DNA from: an uncultured Christensenella sp.
Lineage (GTDB): Bacteria; Bacillota; Clostridia; Christensenellales; UBA3700
Direction of reading: 5' to 3'
Assembly: GCA_949284695.1 (NCBI GenBank)
Contig: CASDWJ010000020.1
Coordinates: 62,001 to 126,000, forward strand
DNA length: 64,000 bases
Numbering within the stretch: position 1 is the first letter of the stretch; every line of letters begins with the position of its first letter. The notes under the pieces are model-generated. The model was not told the origin of the DNA, made no database searches, and was given only the letters and a program-made list of their open reading frames with translations. Shown piece after piece: positions 45,729 through 55,255 of the stretch. The position numbers were made by a program, and so were the translations under genes.

Positions 45729-46850
45729 TTAATACATTTTATGGAAAGACCGCTTTATTTGTGAATTACGGGCAATGCCCTCAAGTAGTCCCGTTGCCGC
45801 CGCGAATACCACGAGAGAACTGCCTCCCGAACTGACGAACGGCATCGGCAGTCCCGTCGGAGGTACAGAGCCGCTGACTACCGCGATATTGAGGAGCGCC
45901 TGCACCGCCACGACTATTCCGACGCCCGCCGCGACGTAGGTCTGAAATCTGTTTTCCGCACGCAGAGCTATGACCACACTCCGCCATACGAATATGCAGA
46001 AAAGCGCGATGACGAAGATACAGCCGATGAGTCCGAGCTCCTCGCCGATTATCGAAAAGATGAAATCGCTTTCAGCAAAAGGCAGGAACATATACTTCTG
46101 CCGACTGTTGAAAAGCCCGACTCCGAACCACCCTCCCGAGCCGAGCGCATAATAGGACTGGATAAGCTGATACCCTTCCCCGAGCGGAGACGCCCACGGA
46201 TCGACGAACGCGAGCAGTCTTTTGAGTCTGTACGGTTCTGCAAGTATGAGGAGCGGCACGGCGACCACTACGGGTATCGCCATTACCGCGAACTGCTTCA
46301 GCCCGCAACCGCCGATAAAAAGCATAAGGAGAACGCAAAGCCCCACGCAGACCGTGATCGACATATTGGGTTCGAGCATTATCAGCGCGCAGACCGCGAG
46401 CGTCGCCGCGAGTATCGCGACCATATCTCTGAAGCGTGCGCAACTCCTCTCCGAAAGTCTTGCCGCGATGAATATCACAAGCGAGAATTTGGCGAGCTCG
46501 GACGGCTGAAAGGTCGTGAATCCGAGGTTGAGCCAGCGCGTCGCGCCGTACTTCTCCACGCCGAGACCGGGCACGAATACCAGCGCAAGAAGCACGAGCG
46601 AGACGACGAGAAGCACGGGGGAAATCTTCTTCATAAGTCCGCTGTCAAGCCTCGAAACGCCGAATGCCGCGACGAGCGCGACGACGAGAGAAAGCGCTTG
46701 TTTTTTCACGTAGAAAAACTCGTCGCCCGTCTGTTGCAGAGCGATGTAACTGCTCGCGCTGTACTGCATGATTATCCCGAAAACCGCGAGAATCAGCGCG
46801 CAGACGACGAGTATCTTGTCGGCTATTATCGGAGTCTTGCGTTCAGACAT
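45729..46850 (-). CDS. ftsW: FtsW / SpoVE-type lipid II polymerase
   Basis: SEDS-family membrane glycosyltransferase for septal peptidoglycan. About ten membrane helices; the family segments GATRWLNLGFTTFQPSELAK and PFVSSGGSSLVV are present. The start could be ATG 46850 (8 bp overlap with murD) or TTG 46856; I prefer the ATG, giving 373 residues. Whether it serves vegetative division, spore cortex (SpoVE role) or both cannot be told. Confidence 0.93.
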   Translation of the reverse strand: MSERKTPIIADKILVVCALILAVFGIIMQYSASSYIALQQTGDEFFYVKKQALSLVVALVAAFGVSRLDSGLMKKISPVLLVVSLVLLALVFVPGLGVEKYGATRWLNLGFTTFQPSELAKFSLVIFIAARLSERSCARFRDMVAILAATLAVCALIMLEPNMSITVCVGLCVLLMLFIGGCGLKQFAVMAIPVVVAVPLLILAEPYRLKRLLAFVDPWASPLGEGYQLIQSYYALGSGGWFGVGLFNSRQKYMFLPFAESDFIFSIIGEELGLIGCIFVIALFCIFVWRSVVIALRAENRFQTYVAAGVGIVVAVQALLNIAVVSGSVPPTGLPMPFVSSGGSSLVVFAAATGLLEGIARNSQIKRSFHKMY

Positions 46851-48159
46851 TTGCAAAAGCCTTCACTATGCCGTCGAAATGTCTCCCCCTCTGCATATAG
46901 TCAGTATACCTGTCGAAGCTCGACGTGGACGGCGAAAACAGCAGATTTTCCACGTCGTCGTAAGATAAGGCTATCGCGACTGCGCGTTCGAGAGTCGCGG
47001 TCTTGACTATCGAATAGTCTCCGTCCTCGTCTGCCCAGCGTATTATCTCGTCGCTGTTGTCGCCGCAACAGACGATATGTACCACGTTTGACGGAAGCGA
47101 AGCGAAAAACGCACCGTAACTTATCTTCTTATCCCAGCCGCCCATTATCAGCACCGTTCTGCCGTCCATAGCGGAACAAGCGCGCAGAGTGCTGTCTATA
47201 TTGGTCGCCTTGGAGTCGTTGTATATCTTCAGCTTGCCGTGCCTGCCGATATACTCCGTTCTGTACCTCGGCGCTCTGAACTCTCTGACTGCGGCGGCGA
47301 TCGTTGAAGTATCCACGCCGTATATCCCGCAGACCGTCACCGCGGCAAGCACGTCGGAGAGATTGTGTCTGCCTTTGAGAGGCACTTCTGAAGCGCGCAT
47401 GACGAACTCCGTCTTTTCCCCGTCAGAATAATATATCCCGTCTCCGTCGAGATATGCGCCGTCAGTCTTTCTCTCGAGAGAAAACCATCGTTTTTTCGCG
47501 GCAATGCAATTTCCCATCGACATGACTACGGGATCGTCGCGGTTGAGTACTGTGAAATCGTCTTCTTTCTGATTGTCGAATATCTTCGCTTTCACTCTCG
47601 CATATTCCTGAAAACTGCCGTGCCTTTCGATATGGTCGGGGGTAACGTTGAGACAAACGGCTATCCCGGGCGCGAATTTCACGGCGGTCTCTAATTGAAA
47701 GCTCGATATTTCGAGTACGGCGACCGCGCCCGACAAACTGTCAGCCGCAGAAGAAAACGGTACGCCGATATTGCCGAGCGCGCAAGCCTTTATCCCCGCC
47801 TTGTCGAGTACCGCCTTTATCAGCGACACCGTGGTCGTCTTGCCGTTGGTGCCCGTCACCGCGACGGTACTTGCCTGACAATACCTTGACGCCAGCTCTA
47901 TTTCTCCTATGACCTCTATCCCCTTTGCCTTTGCGCCGTTTATCACCGGATGATCGACGGGCACTGCGGGATTGACGACGACGAGTCCGACGTCCTCGAG
48001 CACGTTCTCGAGCGACATTCCGCGCCTGTTTTCTATCCCGTCGCCGACCGTATCTCCTCCGTTGTCGTCAAAGCAGACGACATCGCCGCCGTGGCGGAGC
48101 AACAGACCTGCCGCGCTCTCACCGCTTTTGCCCCAACCGAGAATAAGCGTTTTGTTCAT
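46843..48159 (-). CDS. murD: UDP-N-acetylmuramoylalanine--D-glutamate ligase
   Basis: Adds D-Glu to the peptidoglycan stem. It starts MNKTLILGWGKSGESAAGLL (Rossmann-like), then the ATP motif VAVTGTNGKTTT and the substrate segments VCLNVTPDHIERHG and NDSKATN. ATG 48159 overlaps the mraY stop as ATGA, giving 438 residues; the frame open beyond that lies inside mraY. Confidence 0.96.
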   Translation of the reverse strand: MNKTLILGWGKSGESAAGLLLRHGGDVVCFDDNGGDTVGDGIENRRGMSLENVLEDVGLVVVNPAVPVDHPVINGAKAKGIEVIGEIELASRYCQASTVAVTGTNGKTTTVSLIKAVLDKAGIKACALGNIGVPFSSAADSLSGAVAVLEISSFQLETAVKFAPGIAVCLNVTPDHIERHGSFQEYARVKAKIFDNQKEDDFTVLNRDDPVVMSMGNCIAAKKRWFSLERKTDGAYLDGDGIYYSDGEKTEFVMRASEVPLKGRHNLSDVLAAVTVCGIYGVDTSTIAAAVREFRAPRYRTEYIGRHGKLKIYNDSKATNIDSTLRACSAMDGRTVLIMGGWDKKISYGAFFASLPSNVVHIVCCGDNSDEIIRWADEDGDYSIVKTATLERAVAIALSYDDVENLLFSPSTSSFDRYTDYMQRGRHFDGIVKAFANV

Positions 48160-49157
48160 ATTGTGTACGCAACGATCGCGACCAATGCGGCTACAAGCGT
48201 GATCACCGTATAGCGACTGACGATCTTGCTCTCCTTCATACCCTTGTACTCCAGGTGATGATGATAGGGCGCCATGAGGAAGATCCTCTTGCCCGTACGC
48301 TTGAAATACAGCACCTGCAATATTACCGATATGCACGATACCACGTACATTATGCCGACGATCGGCGCAAAAAGCGCGTTGCGACAAAAAACGGCAACGC
48401 ATGCCGCCGCGCCGCCGACCGCAAGAGAGCCCGTATCTCCCATAAACACGCTCGCGGGATTGGAGTTGAACCACAAAAACGCGATAAGCGCGCCGAAAAA
48501 CGCGAACGCGAAAACGGCAACAGACGAATATTCCGCGGCGAGCCACGTCCTGCCGCCGTCCGCCGCCCCGACCGCCGTGACGGCAGTCATTATCCCGAAC
48601 GCCGCAAAGTATACCGAGCCGCTGCCCGCCACGAGTCCGTCGAGACCGTCAGTCAGATTGACCGCGTTGCTCATCGCGATGAACACGAACGCGCAGAAAG
48701 GTATATACGCCCAGCCGAAATCCACTGCCATATCGGTAAACGGTATCCTTACCGCGCTCCCGACCGCCCCGCTCGTGTAGCAGAACGCTGAGACGACCGC
48801 GGCGATGCCGAGTTGTCCGAATATCTTCTGATACGCTTTGAGTCCGAGATTGCGTTTGAGCCGTACTTTGATGAAGTCGTCGAGAAAACCTATCAGCGCG
48901 TAGCCGAGCGTCACGCACAGCGCGACTATGCCCAGCTTTTGTCTGCCGAATATCAGCGTCGAGACAGTCACTCCCGCGAGAAACGCTATCCCGCCCATTG
49001 TCGGCGTGCCTTTTTTGCCCTCGTGCACGTCGACGTACGAGAGTATTGTCTGACTCGCCTTGGCACGTCTCGCAAAGGCGATGACGGGACGGGCAAGAAG
49101 CGCCGTGACGCAGAACGCGACGAGTGCGGAAAACAGTATCTTCAGCGTAAGATCCAT
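48156..49157 (-). CDS. mraY: Phospho-N-acetylmuramoyl-pentapeptide transferase
   Basis: Makes lipid I by joining the UDP-MurNAc-pentapeptide to undecaprenyl phosphate. It has 333 residues with about ten helices. KKGTPTMGGIAFLAG, GFLDDFIKV, NAVNLTDGLDGLVAG and FMGDTGSLAVGG carry the conserved aspartates, and MAPYHHHLEYKG is the HHH motif. It overlaps murE by one base and murD by four. Confidence 0.97.
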   Translation of the reverse strand: MDLTLKILFSALVAFCVTALLARPVIAFARRAKASQTILSYVDVHEGKKGTPTMGGIAFLAGVTVSTLIFGRQKLGIVALCVTLGYALIGFLDDFIKVRLKRNLGLKAYQKIFGQLGIAAVVSAFCYTSGAVGSAVRIPFTDMAVDFGWAYIPFCAFVFIAMSNAVNLTDGLDGLVAGSGSVYFAAFGIMTAVTAVGAADGGRTWLAAEYSSVAVFAFAFFGALIAFLWFNSNPASVFMGDTGSLAVGGAAACVAVFCRNALFAPIVGIMYVVSCISVILQVLYFKRTGKRIFLMAPYHHHLEYKGMKESKIVSRYTVITLVAALVAIVAYTI

Positions 49158-50590
49158 TATCTGCCGAGAGCCTTGCCCAGCTGAACGCTGTCGCTGTAAG
49201 GCGTTTTCACGTTGTTTTCGTCTATATAGTCCTCACTGCCTTTGCCCGCGATCAGCACCACGTCGCCGCTTTCGGCAAGTCTGACAGCAAGCGCGATCGC
49301 CCGACTCCTGTCCAGCTCTACGAACACCTTTTTCATATCGCGTATGCCCGCCGTTATGTCGTCGGCGATAGACTGCCTGCTCTCAGTGCGCGGGTTGTCG
49401 CTCGTCACTATCACGGTGTCCGACATCTCCCCCGCGATCCTTCCCATTATCGGACGTTTGGACACGTCGCGGTCTCCTCCGCAGCCGAATACCGTGACGA
49501 GATGACCTTTGCACATCTTCCTGCCCTCTTTCAGCAGATTGTACAGCCCGTCTGGCGTGTGCGCGAAGTCGACGACGTACTTTACTCCGCCCGACTCGAT
49601 GACGTTGAACCTTCCCAACGGCGGGTCGAGCGAATAAAGGCACTTTGCGATCTCGTCAAGTCCCACTCCCGCCATTCTCGCCGCCGTGCATGCGGCAAGC
49701 GCGTTGTAGACGTTGAATCTGCCGTACAGTCTGCAGTCGACCGAGACGATATCGTCCATTATGTTGGCAACGAACGAACATCCTCTCGCGCCGTCCTCAA
49801 CGTCTATCGCAAAGCTGTCGGCGGGATTGTCGAGACCGTAGCTTACGGACGGCACGCGGCATTCGGACAATATCTCCCTGCCGCACGCGTCGTCAACGTT
49901 GACGAGAGCGCACCTTGTGTACTCGGGCGTAAAACAGCTTTTTTTCGCCGCTTTGTACCTTTTCATATCCCCAAAGTAATCGAGATGATCCTGCGAAAGA
50001 TTTGTAAAAATACATATATCGCTGCAAACTCCCGCAAGCTTTTTCAGATAGATCGCGTGCGCAGAAAATTCCATCACAACGTACTGCACGCCCGCCGCTT
50101 TCATGTCCGAAAAAAGCCTGTGCAGTTCGAACGGGTCGGGCGTTGTAAGCGCGGACGGCAGTTTCGTGCCGCCGTACTCGTAATACATCGTGCCTATCAG
50201 ACCGACTTTGTAACCGCCTGCCTCGAGCAGTTTCGCGGTGATATATGCGGTCGTGGATTTTCCGTTCGTACCCGTCACGGTTATTATCTTCATCGCCGCC
50301 GCGGGATTGCCGAAAAACTTCGCCGAAGCGAGTGCGTAAGCCCGCCTTGCGTCGGATACTTTCACGACGGGGACTTTTGAGTACGCAAGCTCTTTTTCGC
50401 AAAGCGTTGCGACCGCGCCCGCCTCTACTGCGTTGTCCGCATATAAGCGGCCGTCTCCGTGCACTCCCTGCATACAGACGAACAGATCGCCTTTCTTCAC
50501 CTTCCTGCTGTCGGTCGCGATACCCGTGACCTCGACGTCGTCGCATTCCTCTACAGGCGCGATCCCTTGCAACAATACCGACAATTTCAT
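49157..50590 (-). CDS. murE: UDP-MurNAc-L-Ala-D-Glu--meso-diaminopimelate ligase
   Basis: Adds the third stem residue. It has 477 residues with ATP motif TVTGTNGKSTTAYITAK and NLSQDHLDYFGDMKRY (carbamylated Lys region). The specificity motif reads TSDNPRTES; DNPR is the meso-DAP form, so the wall is probably A1-gamma type. murF does not follow, unlike many clusters. A 166-bp gap separates it from the PBP gene. Confidence 0.96.
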   Translation of the reverse strand: MKLSVLLQGIAPVEECDDVEVTGIATDSRKVKKGDLFVCMQGVHGDGRLYADNAVEAGAVATLCEKELAYSKVPVVKVSDARRAYALASAKFFGNPAAAMKIITVTGTNGKSTTAYITAKLLEAGGYKVGLIGTMYYEYGGTKLPSALTTPDPFELHRLFSDMKAAGVQYVVMEFSAHAIYLKKLAGVCSDICIFTNLSQDHLDYFGDMKRYKAAKKSCFTPEYTRCALVNVDDACGREILSECRVPSVSYGLDNPADSFAIDVEDGARGCSFVANIMDDIVSVDCRLYGRFNVYNALAACTAARMAGVGLDEIAKCLYSLDPPLGRFNVIESGGVKYVVDFAHTPDGLYNLLKEGRKMCKGHLVTVFGCGGDRDVSKRPIMGRIAGEMSDTVIVTSDNPRTESRQSIADDITAGIRDMKKVFVELDRSRAIALAVRLAESGDVVLIAGKGSEDYIDENNVKTPYSDSVQLGKALGR

Positions 50591-50756
50591 ATTCTTCCTC
50601 CGTCCGTTTTTTAAATAATAAAATATTTTATAAGCCTATACCCGTCCGAGGCGATTTTCGCGATCGGTCGACAAAACCCTTCACTTTTTGCACTATGCGA
50701 TTATTGACAGTCGCGCGCAAAATATCCCGTGAACGCGCATTATGACGCATTTTGCG

Positions 50757-52652
50757 CTATCCGAGGACGAAATACACGACCGTATCCTCGTCGATGACCG
50801 CGCCTTCCTCGGGGAACTGATATATTACTTTATTCCCTTCGCCCGCGACCTCGTAGGTCAGACCGCTCTCTCTGAGCGCGGCGCAAGCGGCGGTAGCCGA
50901 CAGACCGAAGACCGACGGCATAACTACGCTTTCGGGCATATCGTCCGCAGAGATCTGCGGCTCTATACCGTAATAAGCGAAAGTACTCCTGAATATCTGA
51001 CTGACGTACGGCGCGGCGACTATACTGCCGTAATACGCATAGCCCTGCGGCTCGTCGACCTTCATAAGGCAGAGTATCCTCTGTCCGTTTATCTCGGTAA
51101 ACCCGATGAACGACGACACGTACGCGCCTCTGTCTATCGCGCCGTCCTTGTATTTCTGCGCCGTGCCTGTTTTACCGCCGATACGGTAGCCTGTCACTCC
51201 CGCGTTCTTGCCGCCGCCCTCCTCGACTACACCGTACAGATACTCCCTCATTGCCGCCGAAGTGCTCTCGGATACAGTCCTGCCGACGACCTCTGACGTA
51301 TTCCTGAACGCGAGTTTTCCGTCCTCGCTGTAAATGCTGTCCACGACGTAAGGCGTGACGAGTTTTCCTCCGTTTATCACAGAGGCGACGGCGACGGCGA
51401 GTTGTATCGGCGTGACGGCGATCGCCTGCCCGAAACCGATACGCGCGATGTCCACCGTCTTTACGCTATCCTCGGCGAGCATTATCGACTGCCCCTCTCC
51501 CGAAATATCTATCCCCGTCTTTTGCGTAAGTCCGAATTTTTCAAAGTAATCGTACATCGTCGCCGTGCCCGCGCTGATCGCGATGTCCATGAATACGCAG
51601 TTGCACGAATTCATTATCCCGTGCGCGAAATCCTGCGAGCCGTGCCCTATGCTCCTCCAGCACTTTATGCGCTGTCCGTCGACGATCTTGTAACCCGGGC
51701 AATAATAGCTGTCCTTTATCACTCCCGTCTCTATGCCTATCGCAGAGGTCAGTATCTTGAACGTCGACCCTGGCTCGTAAACGTCGGTCACGAGCAGATT
51801 TTTAGACCCCGCGAGCAATAGAGAAAGGTCGTTTCTCGGTATCTCGTTGAGATCGAAAGTCGGCGCGGTCGCCATCGCGAGAATTTCGCCCGTGTCGGCG
51901 TTCATCATCAGGCAGGAAACAGACTTCGGAGAATAGGTCATCACCGCGTCGTTGACCGCTTTTTCCGCAAAACTCTGCAATTTGAAGTCTATCGTGAGAT
52001 GCGCAGTCATTCCCTTTATCGGCGCGAGGTATTGAGTGACGTTGTCGTCGAGTTCTCTCCCTATGAGGTCGGTCATCGTATAAGACGCGCCGTCCGTGCC
52101 CGTCAGATATGTGTTGTAATACTGCTCGATGCCGCTCTGACCCACTCCGTCTGCGTTGGTGAAGCCGAGAAGCTGGGTCGCGAAATTGCCGTAATTGTAA
52201 TATCTCGTCGCGTCCTCGGCAAAATACACGCCGTCAAAATCGTACGCCGACAGCGTAAGCATCTGATTTTTTGTCAGTTTTGTCGCGACTTTGACTTCCG
52301 AGACTCCTTTTTTTATCACTTTTTTGTATACGTCGTCGAACGCGTCTCCCGTCACCGCGGCGATCGCCTTGGCGACTTCGTCGTGTTTTTCAAGATCGTT
52401 CGGGCGCACGTAAAGCGTATACGAAGTCTGAGAGGTGGCAAGCACGACCCCGTTGCGGTCGGTAATGTCTCCGCGCTCCGCTCTGAACGGCAGATCGCGC
52501 GTCCATTGACCGAGAGCGAGCGTCTGAAGCCCCGTGCCGTCTACTATCTGGATATAAAACAATCTGCAGACGAGCAGTAAAAAAAGAAAGACTACCAGGG
52601 CGAGAACCGCAGGTAGCTTTCTTTTTAGTGTGATATGGGAAATTTTGTGCAT
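50757..52652 (-). CDS. SpoVD/PBP2B-type class B penicillin-binding protein
   Basis: Septal or spore-cortex transpeptidase. It has 631 residues: membrane anchor (about 13-34), dimerisation region with RGDITDRNGVVLATS, transpeptidase domain with STFK at 296-299, SCN at 349-351 (the SxN motif) and KTGT at 494-497. One C-terminal PASTA domain (about 570-631) is present, as in SpoVD. It is the only class B PBP in the cluster, so it may serve both division and sporulation. GGAGGGG precedes the ATG. Confidence 0.92.
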   Translation of the reverse strand: MHKISHITLKRKLPAVLALVVFLFLLLVCRLFYIQIVDGTGLQTLALGQWTRDLPFRAERGDITDRNGVVLATSQTSYTLYVRPNDLEKHDEVAKAIAAVTGDAFDDVYKKVIKKGVSEVKVATKLTKNQMLTLSAYDFDGVYFAEDATRYYNYGNFATQLLGFTNADGVGQSGIEQYYNTYLTGTDGASYTMTDLIGRELDDNVTQYLAPIKGMTAHLTIDFKLQSFAEKAVNDAVMTYSPKSVSCLMMNADTGEILAMATAPTFDLNEIPRNDLSLLLAGSKNLLVTDVYEPGSTFKILTSAIGIETGVIKDSYYCPGYKIVDGQRIKCWRSIGHGSQDFAHGIMNSCNCVFMDIAISAGTATMYDYFEKFGLTQKTGIDISGEGQSIMLAEDSVKTVDIARIGFGQAIAVTPIQLAVAVASVINGGKLVTPYVVDSIYSEDGKLAFRNTSEVVGRTVSESTSAAMREYLYGVVEEGGGKNAGVTGYRIGGKTGTAQKYKDGAIDRGAYVSSFIGFTEINGQRILCLMKVDEPQGYAYYGSIVAAPYVSQIFRSTFAYYGIEPQISADDMPESVVMPSVFGLSATAACAALRESGLTYEVAGEGNKVIYQFPEEGAVIDEDTVVYFVLG

Positions 52653-52717
52653 CGAATACCCCTCCGCTGTGTTGTCGTCTCGAGTATCCGACGGGTTTGA
52701 TTAGTGTCCGTTTCGTC

Positions 52718-53389
52718 TTATTTTGAGATGTTCGCCACCCAGTCGCAGAAGCTGTCGAACCAGTTGGTGTTCTTCTCGTAACCGTAGTTTTCGAGGTATC
52801 TGACCTCTGTCATCTCGACCACGCTGCCGTCGGCGGTGACCGCCATGTTGAGCGCTTCTTCGTTGTATACCGCCTCGGTAGGAGCCTGAGCCTCTACACT
52901 GCCGCCGCCGAACGCGACCACGTTGGCAATTATCAGCGAAGCTATTACCGCCACGAGTACGAAGTAGACCGCGATCAGCATTTTGGATTTTGCGTTGAGA
53001 GAGCGCTTGGTCTTTTTCGTACCGTATTCTACGTGTTCGAACGTAGCGGCGCCGGGCGCCGTGTATCCGCCGAATCTGCGATCGTCTCTGTCGTAAGCCC
53101 CGTAAGACTGCGCGCCGTAATCGCGGTACGAATCCTCGACGGGAGCGTCGTAACTTTCATAGCGGGGATATTCTTCCCTGCGGTAGTCTCCGCGGGTGTA
53201 ATCTTCCTGAGCGTAATAGCCGTTGAATTCGCTATCGGCGTATCCCCTGTCGTCGAACGACCTCTGATACGCGTCGTAACGGGACTCGTCTGCGAACCCG
53301 TAATCTCTGCGCACGTCGAAATCAGCGCCGTATCTGTTATCTACGGGTCTGTCGACTTCTTCTCTTCTGAATTCTCTTTCTTTCAACAT
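52718..53389 (-). CDS. Tyr/Arg/Asp-rich bitopic protein in the ftsL position
   Basis: A 223-residue protein between rsmH and the PBP gene, where ftsL normally sits. The first 130 residues are predicted disordered and dense in Tyr (about 18), Arg, Asp and Glu (YPRYESYD, SYRDYGAQSYGAYDRDDRR). Then come KKTKR, one membrane helix (MLIAVYFVLVAVIASLIIAN, about 136-155), and a 60-residue outer part that lacks the leucine-zipper coiled coil expected of FtsL. It may be a highly diverged FtsL or a different division protein. ATG 53389 (GGGGTG upstream) is preferred to an in-frame GTG at 53398. Confidence 0.75.
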   Translation of the reverse strand: MLKEREFRREEVDRPVDNRYGADFDVRRDYGFADESRYDAYQRSFDDRGYADSEFNGYYAQEDYTRGDYRREEYPRYESYDAPVEDSYRDYGAQSYGAYDRDDRRFGGYTAPGAATFEHVEYGTKKTKRSLNAKSKMLIAVYFVLVAVIASLIIANVVAFGGGSVEAQAPTEAVYNEEALNMAVTADGSVVEMTEVRYLENYGYEKNTNWFDSFCDWVANISK

Positions 53390-53413
53390 ACTATTCACCC
53401 CGACATACGTTTA

Positions 53414-54349
53414 TTACACTCTTTCGGCAACTCTCAGCTTTGCGCTTTGTGCCCTCGGATTCACCGCCAGTTCCTCTTCGCTCGCGGTGAGCGGTTTTTT
53501 CGTTATCATCTTCACCGTCTGCACTTTGTTGCAGGTGCATATCGGCTGTTTGGGAGGACAGATGCACTTGGCTTCGAGATACTGAAATTCTCTTTTGACT
53601 ATCCTGTCCTCGAGCGAATGGAACGTTATCACGCATATCCTCCCGCCCTTGTTGAGCCTTTCTGCCAGCTTTCCGATTATCTCGTCAAGCTCCTTCAGCT
53701 CGTCGTTGACCTCTATCCTTATCGCCTGAAAAGTTCTTTTGCACGGGTTGCCTCCCTTGAACCTCTCTTTCGGCGGATAAGATCTTTCGACTATCTCCGC
53801 AAGCTGTCCCGTCGTCCTGATCGTCTCGGTGTTGCGGTATCTGACGATGTTCGCCGCTATCTTTCTCGCGTATCTCTCCTCTCCGTATCTGAAAAGGATG
53901 TCCGCCAAGTCAAGCTCGTTGTATTCGTTGACCACGTTGAACGCTGTCAGGAACTGGCTCTTGTCCATTCTCATATCGAGAGGCGCGTCGAAGCGGTAGG
54001 AAAAACCTCTTTCCGCCGCGTCCAGCTGGTAGGAAGAAACTCCCAGATCCATCAGCACGCCGTCTATCCCGTCTACGCCCAGTTCGTCGAGCACTTCGTC
54101 CGCTCTCTTGAAGTCGCTGTGTACGAAAGTGACTTTGTCGCCGTACTCTGCCAGTCGCTTCTTCGCGAACGCGATCGCTTCTTCGTCCTTGTCGGTGGCT
54201 ATCAGCCTGCCCGTAGTCAGCTTTTTGAGTATCAGTTCGCTGTGTCCCCCGCCGCCGAGCGTACAGTCGAGATATATGCCGTCCGGCTTTACGCTCAGTC
54301 CCTCGATGGTCTCTCCCGGCATTACCGGTACGTGCGCAAACTCCGTCAT
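53414..54349 (-). CDS. rsmH: 16S rRNA (cytosine-1402-N4)-methyltransferase
   Basis: Methylates C1402 in the ribosomal P site. It has 311 residues: FAHVPVMPGETIEGL, the SAM-binding TLGGGGHSELIL, GVLMDLGVSSYQLD, and RICVITFHSLEDRIVK near the C terminus. ATG 54349 overlaps the mraZ stop as ATGA. The frame open upstream lies in mraZ. Confidence 0.97.
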   Translation of the reverse strand: MTEFAHVPVMPGETIEGLSVKPDGIYLDCTLGGGGHSELILKKLTTGRLIATDKDEEAIAFAKKRLAEYGDKVTFVHSDFKRADEVLDELGVDGIDGVLMDLGVSSYQLDAAERGFSYRFDAPLDMRMDKSQFLTAFNVVNEYNELDLADILFRYGEERYARKIAANIVRYRNTETIRTTGQLAEIVERSYPPKERFKGGNPCKRTFQAIRIEVNDELKELDEIIGKLAERLNKGGRICVITFHSLEDRIVKREFQYLEAKCICPPKQPICTCNKVQTVKMITKKPLTASEEELAVNPRAQSAKLRVAERV

Positions 54350-54801
54350 ATCGTGAGTATATCCTCGAGACTTGCGACCGCCGCGCGGAATTCTTCGGGA
54401 TCGTTGACGATGCTGTGCATTTCGTCCCATCTGTCCGCATCCCACAGTTCGAGGCTGTTGCCCATACCTGCGAAAACGACGTTCTTGTTGATACCTGCAA
54501 ACTTCTTCAGCATGGGCGGCAAAGTGAATCTGTCCTGCCCGTCTTCCTTCAGCTCGCTGACGCTGCTGAGGATGAGTCTCGCCGCTCTGGATCTCTCCGT
54601 CACAGCGATGGAAACGACTTTGGACAGTTTTGTGATGATCTCTTCCGCCTTTTCTTTGGAGATGATATTGAGACAGCCGTTGCTGTTGATCATAGCGAAG
54701 ATGACGCTGTTCTCGTCGCCGAGCGCAGATCTGTACTTGGACGGTATTCTCAGTCTGCCCTTGGGGTCGACCTGAAGCGAAACCATTCCCGACATCATCA
54801 T
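54346..54801 (-). CDS. mraZ: Transcriptional regulator MraZ
   Basis: A 151-residue AbrB-fold protein with the duplicated DPKGRLRIPSKYR and LKEDGQDRFTLPPMLKKFAG units. MraZ represses its own division operon by binding phased TGGGN-type repeats upstream. Three ATGs are in tandem at the start; GGAGG is nine bases before the first. Candidate operator repeats lie beside its -35 and further upstream. Confidence 0.96.
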   Translation of the reverse strand: MMMSGMVSLQVDPKGRLRIPSKYRSALGDENSVIFAMINSNGCLNIISKEKAEEIITKLSKVVSIAVTERSRAARLILSSVSELKEDGQDRFTLPPMLKKFAGINKNVVFAGMGNSLELWDADRWDEMHSIVNDPEEFRAAVASLEDILTI

Positions 54802-54834
54802 CGCGCTATACCTCCTCTGCTGATTGGTAATTAT

Positions 54835-54863
54835 ATTTTATCCTGTATTAAATGTATTGTCAA
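54835..54863 (-). promoter_or_regulatory. mraZ / division cluster promoter
   Basis: TTGACA (54858-54863), a 17-bp spacer and TAAAAT (54835-54840), about 34 bp before the mraZ ATG. Confidence 0.85.
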
Positions 54864-54867
54864 GATT

Positions 54868-54888
54868 ATATCCACAAATTTCCACTTT
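54868..54888 (-). promoter_or_regulatory. Candidate MraZ operator next to the mraZ -35
   Basis: AAAGTGGAAATTTGTGGAT on the minus strand holds two GTGGA units exactly 10 bp apart, just upstream of the -35. MraZ sites in other bacteria are 5-nt direct repeats with 5-nt spacers, and AAAGTG-type repeats are known in Mycoplasma. Confidence 0.55.
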
Positions 54889-55221
54889 GTAATGCAAACA
54901 CTTGTTCACATTGGGAAAATAATCGACTATTACAGCTTATTACTGATTTTTACTTTATTCCATTATTTCATTTTTACTGATAATTACTTAAATTTAATTG
55001 ATTTTACTAATTATTTTGAAAAGTGGAAATAAATCCCACACATTTCATTACATTTCCCACAAATACCCGATGAAATTATGTATAAAACAGGACTGCGATC
55101 CACCCCTTTTCACGCTGTTCCCTGCTTGACAAAAGGATTTTCACAGACGTTCTGTCCGTCTTTTACGGTAAAAACCATAAGACCGTGATTCTAAAAAACA
55201 AAACGCTGTTTACCGCATTTT

Positions 55222-55255
55222 TCCCACTCTGTCCCAATTTTCCCGCTCTTTCCCA
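55222..55255 (-). promoter_or_regulatory. Cluster of four phased TGGGA-type motifs (MraZ-box-like)
   Basis: On the plus strand TCCCA starts at 55222 and 55232, TCCCG at 55241 and TCCCA at 55251; on the minus strand this is TGGGA, CGGGA, TGGGA, TGGGA at 10-, 9- and 10-bp steps. This is the pattern of the E. coli MraZ box (TGGGN, 5-nt spacers), but it lies about 360 bp upstream of the mraZ promoter. Confidence 0.45.
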
